The translations under genes were made by a program, and so were the position numbers. DNA of 64,000 bases from Chrysomallon squamiferum. Taxonomy: Eukaryota; Mollusca; Gastropoda; Neomphalida; Peltospiridae. The stretch lies in the NCBI GenBank assembly GCA_012295275.1, contig CM022673.1, positions 19,151,810-19,215,809 of the forward strand, read 5' to 3'. The notes beneath the pieces are model-generated. The model did no database searches and had not been told where the DNA came from. It saw only the letters and a list, made by a program, of their open reading frames with translations. Within the stretch, counting starts at the first letter, position 1; each line of letters starts with the position of its first letter. Shown here piece by piece: positions 14,201 through 29,200 of the stretch.

Positions 14201-15711
14201 TAATATGTTTTAATTCTTTAAACATGCACAATGGATTGTATAATGAAGTTAATGAAAATATCACACACAAAGAACAATTCACAGGAGGTAAACAATGACA
14301 GGTGAATAACATTTTGAAGTGGAAGCCCTGTTTAATTATTCTGTATCATCATCATTCAAACTGATGTCATAAAGATAAGAAGATATATGTTTTTCAATAT
14401 ATTTGGGTTAGAGCTAACCCATTGATACTCATATTGGACATAATAGTAGAGATTGAGGATATCTTATCAGAAATCATTTGCCTTTTTTGGATTTGTGAAT
14501 TATAAGGACATAACATGAAAATAGAATCTAAGATCAAACACAAATTCTGTTTGTATTTCATATACAGTTTCTACAAATAGTCTGCAGAATTTTTTAATAA
14601 TTTTGTTCATGAGCTATCAGTGCTGATAACCAATTGATATCATTTCAGTTGCTCAGAAAAGGCTTTGGATACTCAACTTGTAATATTTTTCACAATATTT
14701 GTGATAGTTAATTCAGTAGTTACCTCCTTGAATTACAATGACTGATAATTTAAATAAATGATTATACTGAATATTATTTCAGATATGACTACATTCTGAC
14801 AGCAGAGACTATTTATAATACAGAAAACTATGCCAAGTTAGTCAATGTGTTTGACACGGTTTTGACACCTAATGGATTAATGTATCCTAGTGAAAGTTCA
14901 AGAAATGTACAAATGTTTACTATGCTTAAGAAAGTTGGAAGAAACATACACACTACTTGTTTTTAAAATATCTACTGATATTAACTACAGTTTCAGTTTA
15001 AAAAATTTATTTTCATCTATTTTATTACCAGCACTAACTTTTTTATTGAAGCATGTATTTTGTAAAAATGATGTAATAACTACTTGACGTTTTTGTTGAT
15101 TTATTTAGTTTACAAATACTGATAATATTTTGTTATTAATTTCCTTAACTTGAAACAGATATTTATCAGCTAAATCAAACTATTTTGGTGTTGGAGGAGG
15201 AACACATCTTTTTGGAAATTTTTTAGTTTCTACAAATAAATTCACAAGTGAAGTCTGTCTCAAGATAGAAGCCAGTAAGTAATTCTGATGATTCAATTTC
15301 TAATTTCTGTAAAATTTTATTCAATATTTATTTAGTACAGTTACTTATGATAATGTTTCATGATGCAAATTGTAATGCTAAAAATTTGATGTGCATTCCT
15401 GAAATTGAAAAAGGAAAATACTGCAGTAACAAAACTTTTTAATGGGGTTTCATTTATAGATAGATTTCCACTGTTCAGTTTGTATTAGATACTTTATTTT
15501 TATCATTCTAAAAACAAAAAACACAAAATACCCACACATTATACATTGAAATTCCGATAAAGGGTTGCATACCTGTTTTAAAGGCATCATAGATGCACAT
15601 TTGGTATCTCAAGTTGATTTGTTTTATTTTTATACATTATTTGGGGTTTTTGATTTTTCAGATGTTCCAAGAGAAATACTAAAGATAGAACGCAAACAAT
15701 TTCCAACATAA
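10846..15711 (+). CDS. METTL18: METTL18, histidine protein methyltransferase (9 exons, 279 aa)
   Basis: Exons: 10846-10909, 11649-11707, 11987-12146, 12351-12439, 12902-12976, 13445-13572, 14783-14881, 15159-15274, 15662-15711. All are GT-AG and in phase (840 nt). In humans METTL18 uses S-adenosylmethionine to methylate the tau nitrogen of a histidine in ribosomal protein RPL3. The N-terminus MAFKFNF resembles the human start. Family hallmarks follow: GGFKVWECGFDLAEF, the SAM-binding motif LGCGAGIPG (residues 125-133), HFQDF (145-149), RFFAGDWSD, YDYILTAETIYN (193-204) and YFGVGGGTHLF. It is about 90 residues shorter than the human protein (372 aa), mostly through a shorter disordered N-terminus. 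The start follows from the conserved N-terminus and the exon 1/2 phase. It shares a promoter with the minus-strand reductase. Confidence 0.93.
11163..11244. repeat. (TTTA)n and (TTA)n compound microsatellite
   Basis: A TTTA tetranucleotide tract runs into about 40 bp of TTA/ATT triplets within METTL18 intron 1. Confidence 0.9.
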
Positions 15712-18700
15712 TCTCACAGTGCAAAGTGGATTCCATCAAATCGTGTGTATGTGACAAAAATCTGTTAACATCATTTGTATACTGATGTATAGTTTGTAAT
15801 ACATTTTTAATTTTTTTATTTATTTATTTATTTAATCAACTTGTAAAAGGAGTAAAACTGGATAAAAAGCTTTGTAGTATGTGAAGTAAACTGATTTAGG
15901 ATATATAGTTAATTCTAATTATGAGGTAATACTAGTATCAGGATTCTTAATTGTAAAAAGCAAACTAGCAATGCTCTCTTTAGTATATTTAATTACCTAC
16001 CACTATGGAATATGATACAAATATAAATCTTTATCCTAGAATTCCTCATTGTTAAGTTTATTGAATGAGTCATGTCAGCCTTGTGAAAAGACAACCAACA
16101 ACAATTCAGTTATGTCAAACAATACTTTATTATAATATAAGAACATTTCTGCTAACAGCAGTGTCAGTAGAAATTCTCAAATAGCTAACAGTTAATAAAG
16201 ATAATCTGAGAAAGGTTATCAACTTGTTTCCTAATAAAATCTCTTCATAATTATCTTATTGACATTAATGTTTTGATAAAAATATATAAAAAAACTGTAG
16301 CACCAAATTTTCTTGAGGAATGATCACAGTTCATCAAACAATGGAATAACAGGCAGCATGATCCAGTTTTCTGCAACTGAAATATTCTAAAACCATTTCA
16401 TTAGTTGAACAACACATTTACACATAACATTTTCAGCATACCAACATGTTTGTTTTAATAAAATATAAAACTGTACTTGTTGATACAAGAAAGGCATTTA
16501 CCTGAAAAAAGATACGGTAAACCTGATTACAGTATAATCAAGTATTAATTTCTGTTGCATTCTGGTATAAATTTGAATCTTGTCGCTTATTATTTGTCTT
16601 ACATTTCTATTCTGATATCTGAAATTAATACGGTTTAATTCCATAAACATTTATGAACAAATGTAATGTGGAAGAGTACTCTTAAAACATCCCTCTCAGA
16701 ATTCTAAATACGATTTTAGAAACTAAATAAATTATTTTATTTCAAAATAACCTGTTCTATTTTGATGTACTTTCAACACTAACATACGTTTATAACTTAA
16801 GTAAAAATCAAACTGTTCTTAATCTTATACTCTTTTGGGATCAGTTAATAAACATTTCCAAAATAACCATCTCATTAAAATCTGTTTAAATTTATCAAGC
16901 TGGCATATCTCTAATTCAGAGATTCCCAAATGTTATGTTGAAAATTTTATGATTGTAATGCATCACAGATGTAACCCCCACACATATTTTATGTTACCAA
17001 CTCCAATAAATAAAAAAATTACTTATCCATAAATAATAAATGCATTTCTTGACAGCTCTACAAGATCTGAGACTACTCTTTGTTGCGTGAACATTAAAAT
17101 TCAAAATCCAATTCACACTCAACCTTATTAAATTATATTTCAGTAGTGGATTGATAGAAAAAAAGAGAAATGAGATTTGTCTTAGGAAATATACTCAAGT
17201 TTTCAACAACTGAGATGATGTACTGCCAACATTTTTATTCCCTGGAATTGATCCACTACTGCTTTGGCATCCACACTGATTCCAATGCCAAGATACATAA
17301 AATTCTAGTGCTACAAGTTTCTCAGAACTTGGTGTGGATTGTCTTTGGTGCAGGTCATCTTACCAATAAATCACCTAATCCATTTCTGCATTAAGTTAAT
17401 CAATTTGGTTTTGATTACAAGTCCAATTACTCATTTTGATTAAAATCCTGTATATTGATTATTAATAAAACTGAAATATCATTTATGGCCTATAACACTA
17501 ACTGGCTCTTCACAATTCATTTCCTGTTACGCACACGCACTCACGCACACGCGCACACACACATATATATATATACACACCTATAATGCATCTGCAAGCC
17601 TGTAATAATATTTGTTGGATCTTAACAACATAGTTAATTCCTTTTTTTTTTTTTTTTTAAATCCTCCTAAAATGTTCAGATGATTATAATTCACTGAGAA
17701 ATTTAAAAAAGCAGTTTTCCTTTCACAAAACAGATTTTTACACATTCTTTAAAAGTGTTATACTTCACTGATGGAGAAACTTAACAAGAAGAAAAGATAG
17801 CAAAAAAGTTAAGAAACAGGACTTTAATGAAATCTCCTCCCAGTGAAACCAAAGTACTTTAAGTAGTAATCGTTGAACTAAGTATAATGATTTGTGATAT
17901 GATTCTGAATGAAATGTTCCCTATGTATATATGATGGTGTGTGTGCAAATATACATATATACTAACCTAAAGGCATCATAATCTGATAAGCCATTCTATT
18001 GCTTTATTTTTTTATTTTAAAACATAATCAGGTCTCTTCTAAATTTTAGACTCGAGAGTAATTTTATTAAACTGCTGGGAAAACCTACAAGGAGCAAATA
18101 TTAATATATAATATTAATACTCATCTTACAGATAAATCACTTTATCCATTATCTAATGAAATGAAAAATGTCAAGAAATACAAATATTCTGATATAATAT
18201 ATGTAACTCTGGTCATAACAAATGTGCAAAACTAAATACAAGAAATATTTGAAATAATTATATTAACAATATATTAATTCTCTTACTTCACACAAATGCA
18301 GCTGTTGACCTAAAAATGTATAATAATTTGAAAAACAAGTATTAGTAATTATTATTATCAGAACTGAATGATACTTAATTCTTGCAGGTATGAATTAATT
18401 GATATTTTAGCTGCATACATTAGACAATAGAGTGAACATTTTAAAAACAATTTATATACAGTTCCATAAATAAGTCCCTAATCTAAACTTTGTTAGATAA
18501 CAGTGATTTTATAATAAAATACTGTTTGCTATAAAAAGAAAACGAAAACTTTGAAGTAAAACTTGTAATTGAACCAAATGTATTTTTATCATCCCTAATT
18601 AAGTTTATGAATGCTTAAACACAAAAAAAACCCCCAAAACAATTGATATTGTAACTATAAACCCAGCTCCATTAACTTAATACTTTAATGAAAGTATATT

Positions 18701-21700
18701 ACTGTACCCATCAAATACTATAATGGCACACAGCAAAAAAAAAAAAAAATCACAAATCTGTGAACATCATGTTTACAAATACAACAATTTAAACATTTCA
18801 ACAAACATGTTGGTTTCTGAAAGCATACAGAAAAAAAATCCCTGAAAATAATAAAATGATTTAAAACAGCAAAAATACACCATGCATATCTTTCACCTAA
18901 ATGTCTAGTGTTTTACAATGATCACTTAGTTATGTAAAGATACACAGTTATTTGTACATAGTTTAATCTCTACTCAAGACAACTGCCAGTGGCCAGACAT
19001 CTCAGGAATACCATCTAATTACATTATTATTTGAAGTACAAAATAAAAATTAATATAACAAACTTTGGTTTTCACTTCTTAACTTTTTCAAAACAACCAC
19101 AATGTATTTCTTCAACATAATCCAAAAAGAAAATTGTTAAATAAAATAAACGGGGAAAAAAAAAAAAAAAAAAATAAAAGGGAAATGAAAGAAAGGTCAA
19201 ATAAAAAATAAAATAAAAATAAAAATAAATAAATAACTTAAAAAAGGGAAGTAAAGGAAATCCAATAAGATAAATCCTCCCCTCCAACCATGCCTTCATC
19301 GTTTGAAACTTTTATATTGTGTACAAAATGAACTTAGTGCTGATCACTGATGAGTCTGGTCTACCTAAACAACATCAGAGGAGTGTGTACAAGTTTAACA
19401 TTTTCAAATTATCATCACTAGTGATTTAATATGTGATGTTCACCATTAAACCTCTTTGACCGCTTTGTTGAGAAGGCTATTAAACAGGTTTTTATAAAGA
19501 AATATCACCTGTTTTCCACTTAAAAATAAACATTAAATACATTCCTAATAACATAGTTTTAATCTCTTTCATCAGGACATATAGAATTAGTAAATATCTA
19601 TTCTCTTAAATTAGTTTCTTTTCTTTTACAATTTTTACTGCAAGAAGTAATTTATATGAATTTAATATTTACTACAAAATTTAAATATTTTTAATATAAT
19701 CTATATTAATACTTTAATTCAAATTGTTGTGTTATACTAATACAAAATTGCGTATAAAAATAAAATATGTATATGGAAACAGCTTTAACTTTCTTTAGAT
19801 TTCCAAGAGATTTTAAACAAATATTTATAAATAGATTTTGAGGATCTTTAGAAGAAAATAACCCCGATATTTAAATTTCAAATTTATCACTTACTTTCTG
19901 GTGATGATAAAAAATATGTACCTTTGTATTTGCTGAATAAAATAAAAATAAAAAAATAAAATTAAAACTGACAAATAAATAATGATCATAAATAATTATT
20001 TTAATGTTTTTATATAATTGTACATAAACCTATAAAATCAACTGAACTTTAAATTATTAGGTATGAAGTTTACTTTGCAAACCATTCTGATATTTCCAGA
20101 ATTAATGAATGCTTTATGATACCCAACAACTACTTCATGTTAGAAAATGAAAATGATTTGCACAGTTAAAGGATGGGATCTAAAGATGGGTTAAGAACGT
20201 AACAAAAATTGAAAACTATTTTGAAAATTCCATTTCAACTTACCAAATCTCTGTTATATAATCACCAAATACAGTAATGAATTTTCTTCTATCACTGTTA
20301 AATGAACCAAGAACTTTTATCATTTGTTGTTTACTTGGAAAATGTCTTTAAGGGGATACGAAATAAAAATGAATACAAAAATGAAATATATATATATGTA
20401 TATCTTACACTCTCTTAATATGTACAGACTCCATATACATAACTAATGGATAAGAATTTTTCCCACAAAATTAAATAACCCGTGATGGAATTGATATGTA
20501 AATGAAATAGCATTAGCAATCAACTACTGTTGCTGATTTCTTTTAATTAACTGTTGTTCTTCCTTTACAGACAACTTAATAAAAAATATAAAATAAAGGA
20601 AATTAGCATTGTTCTTTTGAAGTAAAATAAATTAAAAAATTAAATACAAAATTAAAAAAAATGCACTGACAATGTTTATGTTTAGTGAATTTTGATTACA
20701 AACATCATTATAGCCAGCATTATTTGTATTTATGTATATAATTTTGAACCATTTTATTTCATCACTATTGTTTCATCTCAAAATAAAACAATCAGATTTA
20801 ACCTCAAAAAAAAAATTAATTTATGAAATTACTTAAGATGTTTTACACAGAAATTACAAATTCTGGAGTGATTATACTATACGCTATTAGAGTGACCAAC
20901 TTACAATTTTAAAAAACACCCTTCAACATTATACTCATAATGTAATTAATAAAGATATACAAATATTCAACAAAGATTTTAGTTTTTATTAATGTGAAAT
21001 ACTATACCTGCATTCAAAGAGAAATATCAAACTGCTTGTAACAAATTATAAACTGTTCACTTTAGCTTATTTTTTATTTTATAATTCCCTGAAAATACTC
21101 CTTAGTCCTAACACATGCACCAAAGCACTCTATCTAGCTTTATAACTATATACTTTTTAATGACTTTTAAAAAAAAGAATAAATAAATAAAAGTAAATAA
21201 AAATAAAATAAAAAAAGAACGTAAATTTATAAAATAAATATTGTTTCAAGTTATTATTTACAATGTATTATAGACAACTTTTTTAACTGTTTCATTATTC
21301 TGATGCGTTTTGTTTATTCAGATACAGAAATTTTATTTGTAATCACAGAAATACTTCCAATAAAAACTGTTTTATAAATAACAGGTTTACAACATATCTT
21401 TAGACAATAAAATTGTTCATATTTTATCTTTTATATCAATTTATATCTTTTATATATTTTATATTTTATCTAAACAATATATAAAAAAGAAGACATGAAA
21501 CACAATAAATCACTTCCTAAAAAGAGAAAAAAAAAGTATTGTTATCTGTTTGCTTACCCGTATGTTTAAATTAGTTTCAACCACCAAACTTTGCAAATAA
21601 TAAATTATGGCACTATTTTTTCCCACCTTTATCACAGTTCTTTGTGCTATTGCCTAGTAGTAGAGGCACTCTCATTCATACTCATACAGAGATGCCAACT

Positions 21701-24352
21701 TTCAATGGAGTGTGAAAGTAATGATTGGAATGTGATGTGGGGCAAGTTTCTAATTAAGGCACTGTTTGGCATAAAGACATTAATGCTTCGCAATTTGTAG
21801 AGTCTCCTTAATTCTTTGTTTTAAAAAGATATCCTTTAGTGCTTTCAAAGGAATACTGATACTGATGAATCTTGGAAGAAAGGCTTATATTATCAGTATA
21901 ATATTAATGCATCTGTATGATAGTTTACAATTATTCCTCACAATTAATTTAAAAGTTATTCTACATGTAATTTTATCAGCTGTTAAAATAATCACATAAC
22001 ATTACCAAACAACTTTATCATAGAGTATCAGCTGCTATCCATACAGATTGCTGTGTCTGAAAATTAGTCTGACCTCCTAGATCTATTAATACTGAAATAC
22101 TTAGTTATTTTTTTGAGATAAAAATCATTAAAAGGTTTGCTATAAAATTATGCAACTGAACCTGTTTAAAATTAATAACAGCATGTCAATAAAAAAAATA
22201 AGTAATATAAAAATCTATTAGAACAGTGATAACAACTTTCCAATGAATATGTGCAGAGAAAGCAATTGAGTTTAATAAACTGATTGATATAAAAGATAAA
22301 TAATGGTTTTTCATTCGTTTAATGCAATGGAGCCAAATCTTGTAAAGGAGATTCTGTAACCATTTCAATAATCACAGGCATAAATTTGCAGCTCACATGC
22401 AACACTTTTTAGGAATTCTTGTTTTACTTTAAGCTCAAGTAAAGTGTGAGGAAACCTTGAAAACTCATACTTAGAACATTCATTAGCTGTCAAACTATTC
22501 TTTGATACACTTAGAAAATATGATCACTTCTTATTTACTGCATTATTTGGATATAGTAAAATAATCTAATCAGGCTTTTGTTTATGGACAGCAGACAGAA
22601 CACACTTATTCACTGGTTTATTGTAACAGTATAAGCTGAGGGTAAATTTAATCATTACAACCAAATCTTAACAGTTGGCATCGCTATATTCATACTTTCA
22701 CTCACTCACATGTACACACATTCTCTCTTTCACACTCACCGTTTAGCTCTCCATTTTATGCATCTGCTTGTATTATAAAACAATTATCATTACTGTTCAT
22801 AAAGCAAAAACAACAACAATCATATAATGATTTAACAGTGAAATAGCATGAGTGATATTTCTTTGACCATTACTTATGTACATTATTATTTGCAAAATAT
22901 GCTCTACAAAAATGTGATTTTAATCATCAAAGACTGAATCCAATTTTTTGGTGTTAAGATCAGAACTATATTTTACTGTTTGGTAGTGTGAATATTATTT
23001 AAGTAAAATTTTTTTTATCAAAAAGGTTTAATTAGAGATTGCACATAATCCTAACTCTGAGCAATATATCTAAATATATATTGTATAAATAACAATAAAA
23101 GTACTATAAAAAATAAGTTTAACAATGTATAAAAATATATAAAAAAAGAATTATATAAATATTACTATTTCAAGGTAAAGGGTAATAACAATGGCAAAAC
23201 ACCATGATTTATAATATAACAATATAATGTGTATGAAAATATAACATAACAACAAACAACAGACATACTCACCAAAACAATGTTGATCACATCAAATAAT
23301 AAAAGAGCTGCTGAACTTCAGTATAATTTTCATTTGTTGAATAAATACAGGTCATAAAAATTCACCAAAATCTGAACATTAAATGCGTATTTACTTGTGG
23401 AAATCACAGCAAACAAACACCATAAATCACAACTGATGTAAATTTTTTGATTAAATTAAAATAAGAAATATTCATTAAGGTAAAACAGTTAAAAACTAAA
23501 TGACACAAAACCTTTGTGTTGATGACACATGATTGTGCTTTATTACAAAATAAAACATTATCTGAAAAATTAATTTCCAGAAATACATCACAAATATTCA
23601 CTGTCAAAAAAATTAATGTTCTTTCAGTAAATGCTGTTCTGTCTCTGAAAGATTTTTCATTCAGCTTTATTGTTAAAATATTTGGTATAATTATTTCAAT
23701 AAACTGTTCATATAATCTGCCCTATAGGAGTCTCTGATTTTTATTTTATTTTTTTTATAGTATTTGTGAAATAACAGTAGCTATTAATTCTCATTAAATA
23801 TATTTACATAACATATTTGAAATAAAGTAATTCCTTATAAAGAATGGTTAGTTTTAAAATTTTGAAATCCTATAAGTCGAATTTAAATAAGTTAAGAAAA
23901 TTAACACATTTCAAACTAAATAAAGACAATTTAATACATTCAACCAACTGATTTATATTCTATTATAATCCTAATATGTGGAATTAGTATTTATTACTCT
24001 TTTTTTTCACCATGACATACATTCCCTTTAATTTTTCTTCAGTGTTATTATCAGATATTTTTATTGTTAAAATTAAGATGGATACATTTTGCAAAATGAA
24101 AATAAACTAAAAGTAAAGAATAAAACTGCTTCATAACATCTTTGTTCTTTTAGTTTCAGTTGCTCAGTGTAAAGTTATCATAGGCATTCCATATTGTTAT
24201 TAACGGATTTCCTACCTTGTATCACCTGCAGCTACATGAAGTTATAAAATATCAACTCTGACTTATCTACACTTTGTAAAGTGAAGATAAAATAATATAT
24301 TCTACTTTTTTTTTGTATTGCCATCATCACATTTAGAAAAATTTATTAGAAA

Positions 24353-24593
24353 GAATTATTTTTTTGTGTGATTATAAACATTATCAATGTTAATAAGAAT
24401 TTAAAAAAATGACAAAATGATAATACAGTGTGTGTGAGTTTGGAAGAAATATCTATATAAAATATTTAGTTTATTGTAATAATTTTATTTTAATCTACAT
24501 AGTATTTATTGTTTATAGTTCATTGTTCCATTTTTAATTATTTTTATTTATTTAGTTCAGTATTTTCAATCTATTTACTGTATATGTCATCTT
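24353..24593 (+). repeat. Direct repeat copy 1 (about 240 bp)
   Basis: Nearly identical to 27389-27630, beginning with TTTTTTGTGTGATTATAAAC and ending TATATGTCATCTT. The main difference is a 7-bp insertion (CATTGTT-like) in this copy. It lies just beyond the RBM33 stop on the 3' side. Confidence 0.85.
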
Positions 24594-25074
24594 ACAAGTC
24601 AAATTTTAAACAAACTTTTTCTGAAGAAAAAAAAATAACACCCAGTATTGACACATTCTTCTTTTGTTAATCTTTTCTTTTTAATATAAGACTTCATGCA
24701 ATTTCAAAAACAAAAAAGGAAATATACTGCTAGTAATAAGTACAACTTTCATCTATTATTTATTACGAATAAAAACATAAATTTATGTGAAAGAAAATTG
24801 GTGTTAGTTTGGAGATGTAAAAAGGAAAAAAAATAAAAAAATAAAAACTACTCAAAGTCAATAGGTAGAGATGGAAAAAGACCTAAAATGAATAACAGAT
24901 GAAATTATTATAAACATTTTATTTTTTTTGTTTTTTTATTTTTTATAAATAGTAATGTAATGACAATTAATCAATTAAACAAATTTAATAAATTTAACAT
25001 TATATTAAAAATAGTGGGACGTGGAAAACTGCATATAACAATTAACATTTTGTTAGCATCTGTATTTACTCATA

Positions 25075-25253
25075 AAAGAATTATCTGGACATAAGCAGGA
25101 TAAATAAATACATTAGAATAAAAAGTAAAATTTTATTTCTGTACTTACTTTATTAATGTCTCACTAGGAAATAAAACATGAATAACCTTTTGTTTATTAT
25201 TATATTTGTAATAATTTTTGTTGTGGTTAGTTTTGTTATAAATAATGTGTATA
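25075..25253 (+). repeat. Inverted repeat arm, left (about 180 bp)
   Basis: Reverse complement of 26229-26479 at high identity, including the shared tract ACATTAATAAAGTAAGTACA. The right arm carries an extra insert of about 75 bp near 26292-26365. The two arms are about 1 kb apart and flank the RBM33 stop codon. Confidence 0.8.
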
Positions 25254-26072
25254 TGTCCATTATTATTATTATTTTCTTAAACAGATATCATTATTTACAA
25301 ATTTGAACAAATTACTGAAATTAAGTTTAGCAGCTGTAAGTCAAACCTTAAACAATTCAAGATGAAATAAACTCCAATAGGGCAGATTTATGCTGAATAT
25401 TTTCTTTAAGTCTTTCTTCACTGTTTTCTGAATATTTAACAGAAATTGTCTTACTGAATTTAAAATGATTTTTCTTTTTAAAAAGGAAACCTTTCAATGA
25501 AAAATTGAATTTCAAGAGTATATTATATAGCTAATGTGACTGTCACTTCAAATCTGTAAATCTCTGGAGTTCAAATATTATTTTCTTCTTGAACAGTTAG
25601 CATATATTAACTAATGAAATTCTAGTTAAGAAAGCAGTGATGCATTACCACTATTCCTTTTGAAACACATCTATGAAAAATGCTCTCATTCAATTTTCTG
25701 ACATCCAGGAAATGTATGTTATCTTCTTTAATACAAACATTATTTGCATCTTTTGTCTGTCTTCATTCTTGAGCTGATATCCGAGATAGAAACAAATGTT
25801 CTCTTTCTTCTCTGTTACACATTCATGATTTTCCAAACGTTTACTGTTTACACTTTTGTCAAAAATATCTGTTAATATTTCTCATCTGCCTTATTCTAAT
25901 AAAATATGTAGATACCTTCATATGCAAATGAAAAATATACTGCAGTTATAATTATAGAAGTTTTTAACCATTTGTGTAACACACAAAGATAATGATTAAA
26001 AAATACAGCACTTTGTACATTACTGATGAAGTGGAGGTGATATGGAGTCATTTTTGTTCTCTACATCAACAT

Positions 26073-26195
26073 TCAGGATGACAGGACACGAACAGTGATA
26101 TGAGACAGGTCAAGCATGTACCTGAAAAAGAATTTCAGGATGTAAACTTTTCAATGTTGAAATTGAAAATAATTTTGTTATGATAAAAAATCTGC

Positions 26196-26232
<37 letters not shown>

Positions 26233-29200
26233 TTATTTATAACAAAACTAACAACAAAAATTATTAAACATATAATAATAAGCAAAAGGTTAATATATAT
26301 ATATATCAGTTAATTATATAATAAAAGCATTGTTATTAATTACAAATTTGGTTTGAATTTCATTATTCATGTTTTATTTCCTACTGAGACATTAATAAAG
26401 TAAGTACAGAAAAAAAAAAAAAAATTATATTTTATTCTAATGTATTTATTTATCCTGCTTATGTTGAGATAATTCTTTTTATATATATATCATGAAGAGT
26501 AGCCCATGTGTTTTGTGGAACTATCACAGGTAGCTAAATTATGTGCCCCTGGAGGTTAACTTAACAGAATAAAAAACTGAATTTTAAACATATTACACAG
26601 ACACTACTAATATACATACATTTTATTGCGATCAGATATGATAAACTAGATAAAAATATAACTTTTGGGGGATGGAATTGTATTTATGTCAATAAATTCT
26701 TTCTTATTCACACACAATATAATTCAAAGTTACTTCTTCACTGTTTCATTACTGGTTTAAATCATCTTAAAAGATTATACAAAAACTTGTGTTGATCTAT
26801 CTCTGGCAGAGAACCAGTGATATCCTCCAAATGTCCAGAGGATATCTGGGCTAAAAACAAAATACTGGTGTTGTAATTTTTGTCTCACCTGTTATATTTG
26901 CTTGTAAATATTGCAGCATCAGCATGATTTGAAAATGTCACCACAGCTTTCTTCTGTGATTTGATCATTGCAACTGACTAAAATATAGCAAAAACAAAAA
27001 GATTTCAAAATCAAAGACATAGATGTATTTATAAATAAACATATATTAGTTGAAATGTAACATGTGGCAGAGGTGGCAAATTGGAGGTGAGTCAATTTTA
27101 CTGATACTCCACAGACAGAAGAAACAAACTACTTTCACTGTAGCTGGAAAAACGTAATGTCTCGATAGAAATGGACAAAATTTTATGTGCAACAAAAAGC
27201 TTAAATACAGTAAAGTGATTGTGTACAAGTAAGGGAAGGAGTCAAAACTCTTTCATAATACAAAGTGTTGAGAAAATCTCCACCTGTATATCATTATATT
27301 TGTTTATATATATATATTAGTAAGAGAATACATTACAAAATATACATTTTCGAAAGACCAATTTCATTATTTTATTCAGAATATTAATTAGAATTTTTTT
27401 TTTTTTTTTGTGTGATTATAAACATTATCAATGTTAATAAGAATTTAAAAAAATGACAAAATGATAATACAGTGTGTGTGAGTTTGGAAGAAATATCTAC
27501 ATAAAATATTTAGTTTATTGTAATAATTTTATTTTAATCTACATAGTATTTATTGTTTATAGTTCCATTTTTAATTATTTTTATTTATTTAGTTCAGTAT
27601 TTTCAATCTATTTACTGTATATGTCATCTTTAACTGTCAACATTAAATTGCATTACATTAAATTGCTAATCATTTTCTGAGTTGAGATAATAAGAGTGTA
27701 AGTGAATACTGAAACCTCGGGTTCTCCAACTGATCTACACAATTTCCTAACATCATCTTCAGATGTTGATGCTGACAAATTGTCTATGGATACAAGTGTT
27801 GGGCCTGTCTTATGGCTTATAATATGCTAAATAAATAAATAAAAAAAAAAAAAAATTAAAAATTAAAAAATCCACAAGAAAACAAACTATACAAATAAGA
27901 TTTTTACAGCTTTTTCTATAACAAGTGTATATATTCATTAGTTACTGGCTGATACAGAATGATTCATAAATAATTAAATAAAAATGATATACATCTGCAA
28001 AAATTAAAATCTAAGAAAACAAGTACTTGGAAACTGCAAATTATAATCATATAACATATTTTGAAATTTGTTTCGAAACATTTGTAACAAACATTCAAAA
28101 AGATTTGAAGATGAATAGCTATTTTATAAATTCAACTTCATTAACAGATGATGACATACAAATCTAAAGCATTGTAACTGAAATATTACTTCATACCCTT
28201 CCTGAATTTCCTTGATCTGCTTGATCATTTCCCAAGTTGGCACCTTGCTGCTTTGTAATAATAGTTCTGGATGCTGTTGTATTTGTCTTTGGAGACTGCT
28301 TAATAACTGTGCGAATTTGTGATTGTGGTATTGATACCACTGCATGAAATGGTTCTTCTTGACCTAATTCTCCTGTCATGCTGTCTGCAGACTGACCTGT
28401 TGAAATATTACTGTTAAATGATCGAGATGTTTTCTGTTGGATCCTTGCTGATACATTCCCACGATTTTTAAAATTCTTATAAACCCTCTCTCTAAAGCTG
28501 CCTCTGTTCATTTCCTTGTTTGTCAAAGAAACATCCATGTATCTATTCATCATACCTCTGCTCATGGTAGGATTCATTCCTCTATGGATTATTCCTCTGT
28601 TTATCATGCCTCTATTCATAACAGAACCTATGGTCCTGTTCTGCGAACCTATAATACCTGAGTGTGTAATTTGGTTTCTTCTGGGACCCATGCCCCAATT
28701 CACAGCCATTCTCAATCCATTTTTAAAGCCTCTATTAATACCATTATTCAAACCTCGAGTCATTCTAGGATTGTGGCCTCTGCCAATAAATGGATGGCCT
28801 CTGTATGTAAAATGCTGCACCACAGTTTCTGGTTTATTAGTTTCCTGATTCTGATTAGCATTAGCATTTGGTAGCTGCAGCACAACATTTTTGACCACAT
28901 TTTGGTGAGATACATTAACATGACTGGAGTGTGTCCTTGATCCAAAAGGTTCACTCTGCTGACCCTGGTATGCCTGTTTCTCTTCTTTCAGTATATTTTC
29001 ATTTGATCTTGGAGACTGCTGAACTGACACAGTTTGAGCAGAACTAGCTTGGATATCAGAACCTCTTAGTCCTCTGCCTTGATTAGATTGGGTCATACCA
29101 AGCTTTTCAGTTTTTGGTTGAGTTTCTTTGCTTTTGGACTGGATTTCAGAATTTCCAGCAGACAACTTTGTACTTTTCATATGTCCAGGTTGTAAATGAG

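Larger units (their letters stand above)
15712..26072. other. Gene-poor 10-kb interval between convergent METTL18 and RBM33
   Basis: METTL18 (plus) and RBM33 (minus) converge here, so both 3' UTRs must lie in it. A plus-strand AATAAA at 16194-16199 is a plausible METTL18 polyadenylation signal. The RBM33 3' end cannot be placed among the many minus-strand AATAAA hexamers. I find no run of exons with good splice sites. The open frames near 16835, 17170, 19072, 21591, 22186 and 23404 have no recognisable domain and look like chance. A CA/TA microsatellite sits at 17528-17580. The right end contains duplicated segments. Confidence 0.55.

Noticed and set aside
16327-16383. Minus-strand open segment after an acceptor-like TTTCAG, reading like a protein C-terminus (ENWIMLPVIPLFDEL then stop)
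   Set aside because: No upstream exon with matching phase was found. The nearest candidate (a 23-nt segment flanked by AG and GT near 18290-18312) joins out of frame. Too short to support a gene.
28516-28874. Plus-strand frames of 110 and 70 codons
   Set aside because: Antisense shadows of the Arg/Gly/Met repeat region of RBM33 exon 14.
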